From NCBI GenBank assembly GCA_027452005.1, contig DAIDHF010000010.1:1-64000 (forward strand): a stretch of DNA of 64,000 nt. Reading direction: 5' to 3'. Positions 63,203-64,000 of the stretch are shown here, in pieces (the stretch's first letter is position 1; every line of letters starts with the position of its first letter). A model generated the notes under the pieces. The model saw only the letters and a program-made list of their open reading frames with translations, was not told where the DNA came from and ran no database searches. Position numbers and translations under genes: made by a program. The DNA comes from Acidimicrobiales bacterium. GTDB taxonomy: Bacteria; Actinomycetota; Acidimicrobiia; Acidimicrobiales; JAKAVM01.

Positions 63203-63822
63203 TAGTCTTCCACCCTGTAGCGCTTGAGAAATACTAAACACAGAACTAAGACGGCATCTATTCCAACATTGACCCCAAGTTCAATTTGTGAGTGCTTCCA
63301 GGCCAAATCTGACATAGATTCGTTCAAAGACAGGCGGGCACCAATCAGAAGAATCTGCCGAACCCCTGAAATAATTCCAATAATAATAAAGGGTTTTATC
63401 TGGAAACTTTCATGACGGATATGAGTAATTACGGTTGCCAAGAGTTCCATCAAGATAATTACGAAAAGAAATTCCGAGAGTGCATCGACAATACGGGTAG
63501 TTGATGCAGGCTGTGACAAGGTTCCACTGACCAGGATCTGATATATATCATCAACCCCTCGGTAGAGGACAACCAAGGCCATAAAGGTAAAGGCACAGCC
63601 AGCCAAAATATAGGCAGTTACCTCGGCATACGTTATCCAGTCGATTGCTCGGTTGAATTTGGCATGAATCTGGCGGGTTCTTAGCTTGAATGGATCCTTT
63701 GGTTTTTCATCTGCCCACTTCTTCTTCCCAGCCTTAGCGTCCTCTAAGTGAGTACCAGATAGAGGCCTATAGCTAGCCTCTCCTTCACCTTCTCCTTCGC
63801 CTCCATGTTCTTCTTGTGACAT
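63202..63822 (-). CDS. PsiE-like membrane protein
   Basis: This 206-residue protein has a Gly/Glu-rich cytoplasmic N-terminus (about 60 residues), then four transmembrane helices: VTAYILAGCAFTFMALVVLY, FLFVIILMELLATVI, PFIIIGIISGVRQILLI and GVNVGIDAVLVLCLVFL. The middle LMELLATVITHIRHESFQIK matches the phosphate-starvation-inducible PsiE family. Function is unsettled even in enterobacteria. It is coupled to the GlcD-like gene by overlapping stop and start. Confidence 0.75.
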   Translation of the reverse strand: MSQEEHGGEGEGEGEASYRPLSGTHLEDAKAGKKKWADEKPKDPFKLRTRQIHAKFNRAIDWITYAEVTAYILAGCAFTFMALVVLYRGVDDIYQILVSGTLSQPASTTRIVDALSEFLFVIILMELLATVITHIRHESFQIKPFIIIGIISGVRQILLIGARLSLNESMSDLAWKHSQIELGVNVGIDAVLVLCLVFLKRYRVED

Positions 63823-63931
63823 CCCGATAATCTTAGAACTAAGCCGATTCCTACGCTAGCGTGCGCACAAATTCTCCAAAATACAGCCCTAGATAACAAC
63901 TTTTGTGCCCGATCTGGAAGTCTACGGCCGG

Positions 63932-64000
63932 TCAGTCCCTTGGATTGATCAAGCGCAAGTCCTCGGTTGTATAAGATTCTCCATCATAGTCAATAAGAAC
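63932..64000 (-). CDS. C-terminal end of a gene running off the right edge
   Basis: The minus strand is open from base 64000 to a TGA at 63932-63934, giving 22 residues (VLIDYDGESYTTEDL, RLINPRD). This looks like the C-terminus of a protein, but too little is inside the window to identify it. The gap to the PsiE gene holds no other feature. Confidence 0.35.
   Translation of the reverse strand, partial: VLIDYDGESYTTEDLRLINPRD

Noticed and set aside
1-64000. tRNA, rRNA or CRISPR array
   Set aside because: No clover-leaf-like or regularly spaced repeat pattern was noticed by eye; a dedicated scan with tRNAscan-SE or a CRISPR finder would be decisive.

Overview
The window looks like chromosomal DNA of an actinobacterium, most likely an acidophilic Acidimicrobiia (Acidithrix/Ferrimicrobium-like). 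That placement is inference from moderate GC, from a mycobacterium-like gcvH-garA-merR-DUF151-merR gene order, from an AfsR/BTAD regulator, and from abundant acyl-CoA and thiolase genes. No 16S or tRNA gene was seen, so it rests on gene content only.

Region 1 (1-4.9 kb) is an accessory, mobile-element-rich stretch. An IS1634/IS4-type transposase runs off the left edge. Next to it lies the 3' part of an Rhs/YD-repeat gene with a unique C-terminal tip. A second orphan Rhs cassette follows, sharing a 293-bp core segment with the first but carrying a different tip. Each Rhs tip is directly followed by a small lipoprotein gene, a layout like toxin tip plus immunity protein. An IS3-family transposase remnant closes the region.

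Region 2 (4.9-9.2 kb) holds an ECF sigma factor overlapping a DUF4349 membrane protein (possible sigma/anti-sigma pair), a carboxymuconolactone-decarboxylase-like protein, a pentapeptide-repeat protein and two RDD membrane proteins.

Region 3 (9.3-23 kb) holds a large AfsR-type regulator. It converges on a two-gene surface operon: a secreted protein of about 3,260 residues with six beta-helix modules joined by Ig-like and fibronectin-III domains, then a beta-propeller lipoprotein whose start overlaps its stop.

Region 4 (23-37 kb) is conserved. It carries the complete split glycine cleavage system P/T/H genes (gcvPB, gcvPA, gcvT, gcvH) interleaved with garA (FHA), an FtsR-like MerR regulator, a DUF151 nuclease-like gene and a second MerR gene. 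Upstream are a sugar-nucleotidyltransferase fused to a degenerate phosphomannomutase domain, two exported proteins, two small unknown genes and a CDP-alcohol phosphatidyltransferase.

Region 5 (37-63.8 kb) is catabolic. It encodes three acyl-CoA dehydrogenases, a biotin-dependent acyl-CoA carboxylase pair, two crotonase-family enzymes, two thiolases, an acyl-CoA ligase, a 2,4-dienoyl-CoA-reductase-like SDR, a nitroreductase, a radical SAM/SPASM enzyme with a Cys-containing receiver-like partner, a CopD-like membrane protein, a glycogen-debranching-type glucosidase, a ThDP enzyme, a GlcD-type FAD oxidase and a PsiE-like protein. Together they suggest degradation of fatty, branched or alicyclic acids through CoA thioesters. 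Several divergent promoters here carry perfect palindromes that could be TetR-type operators.
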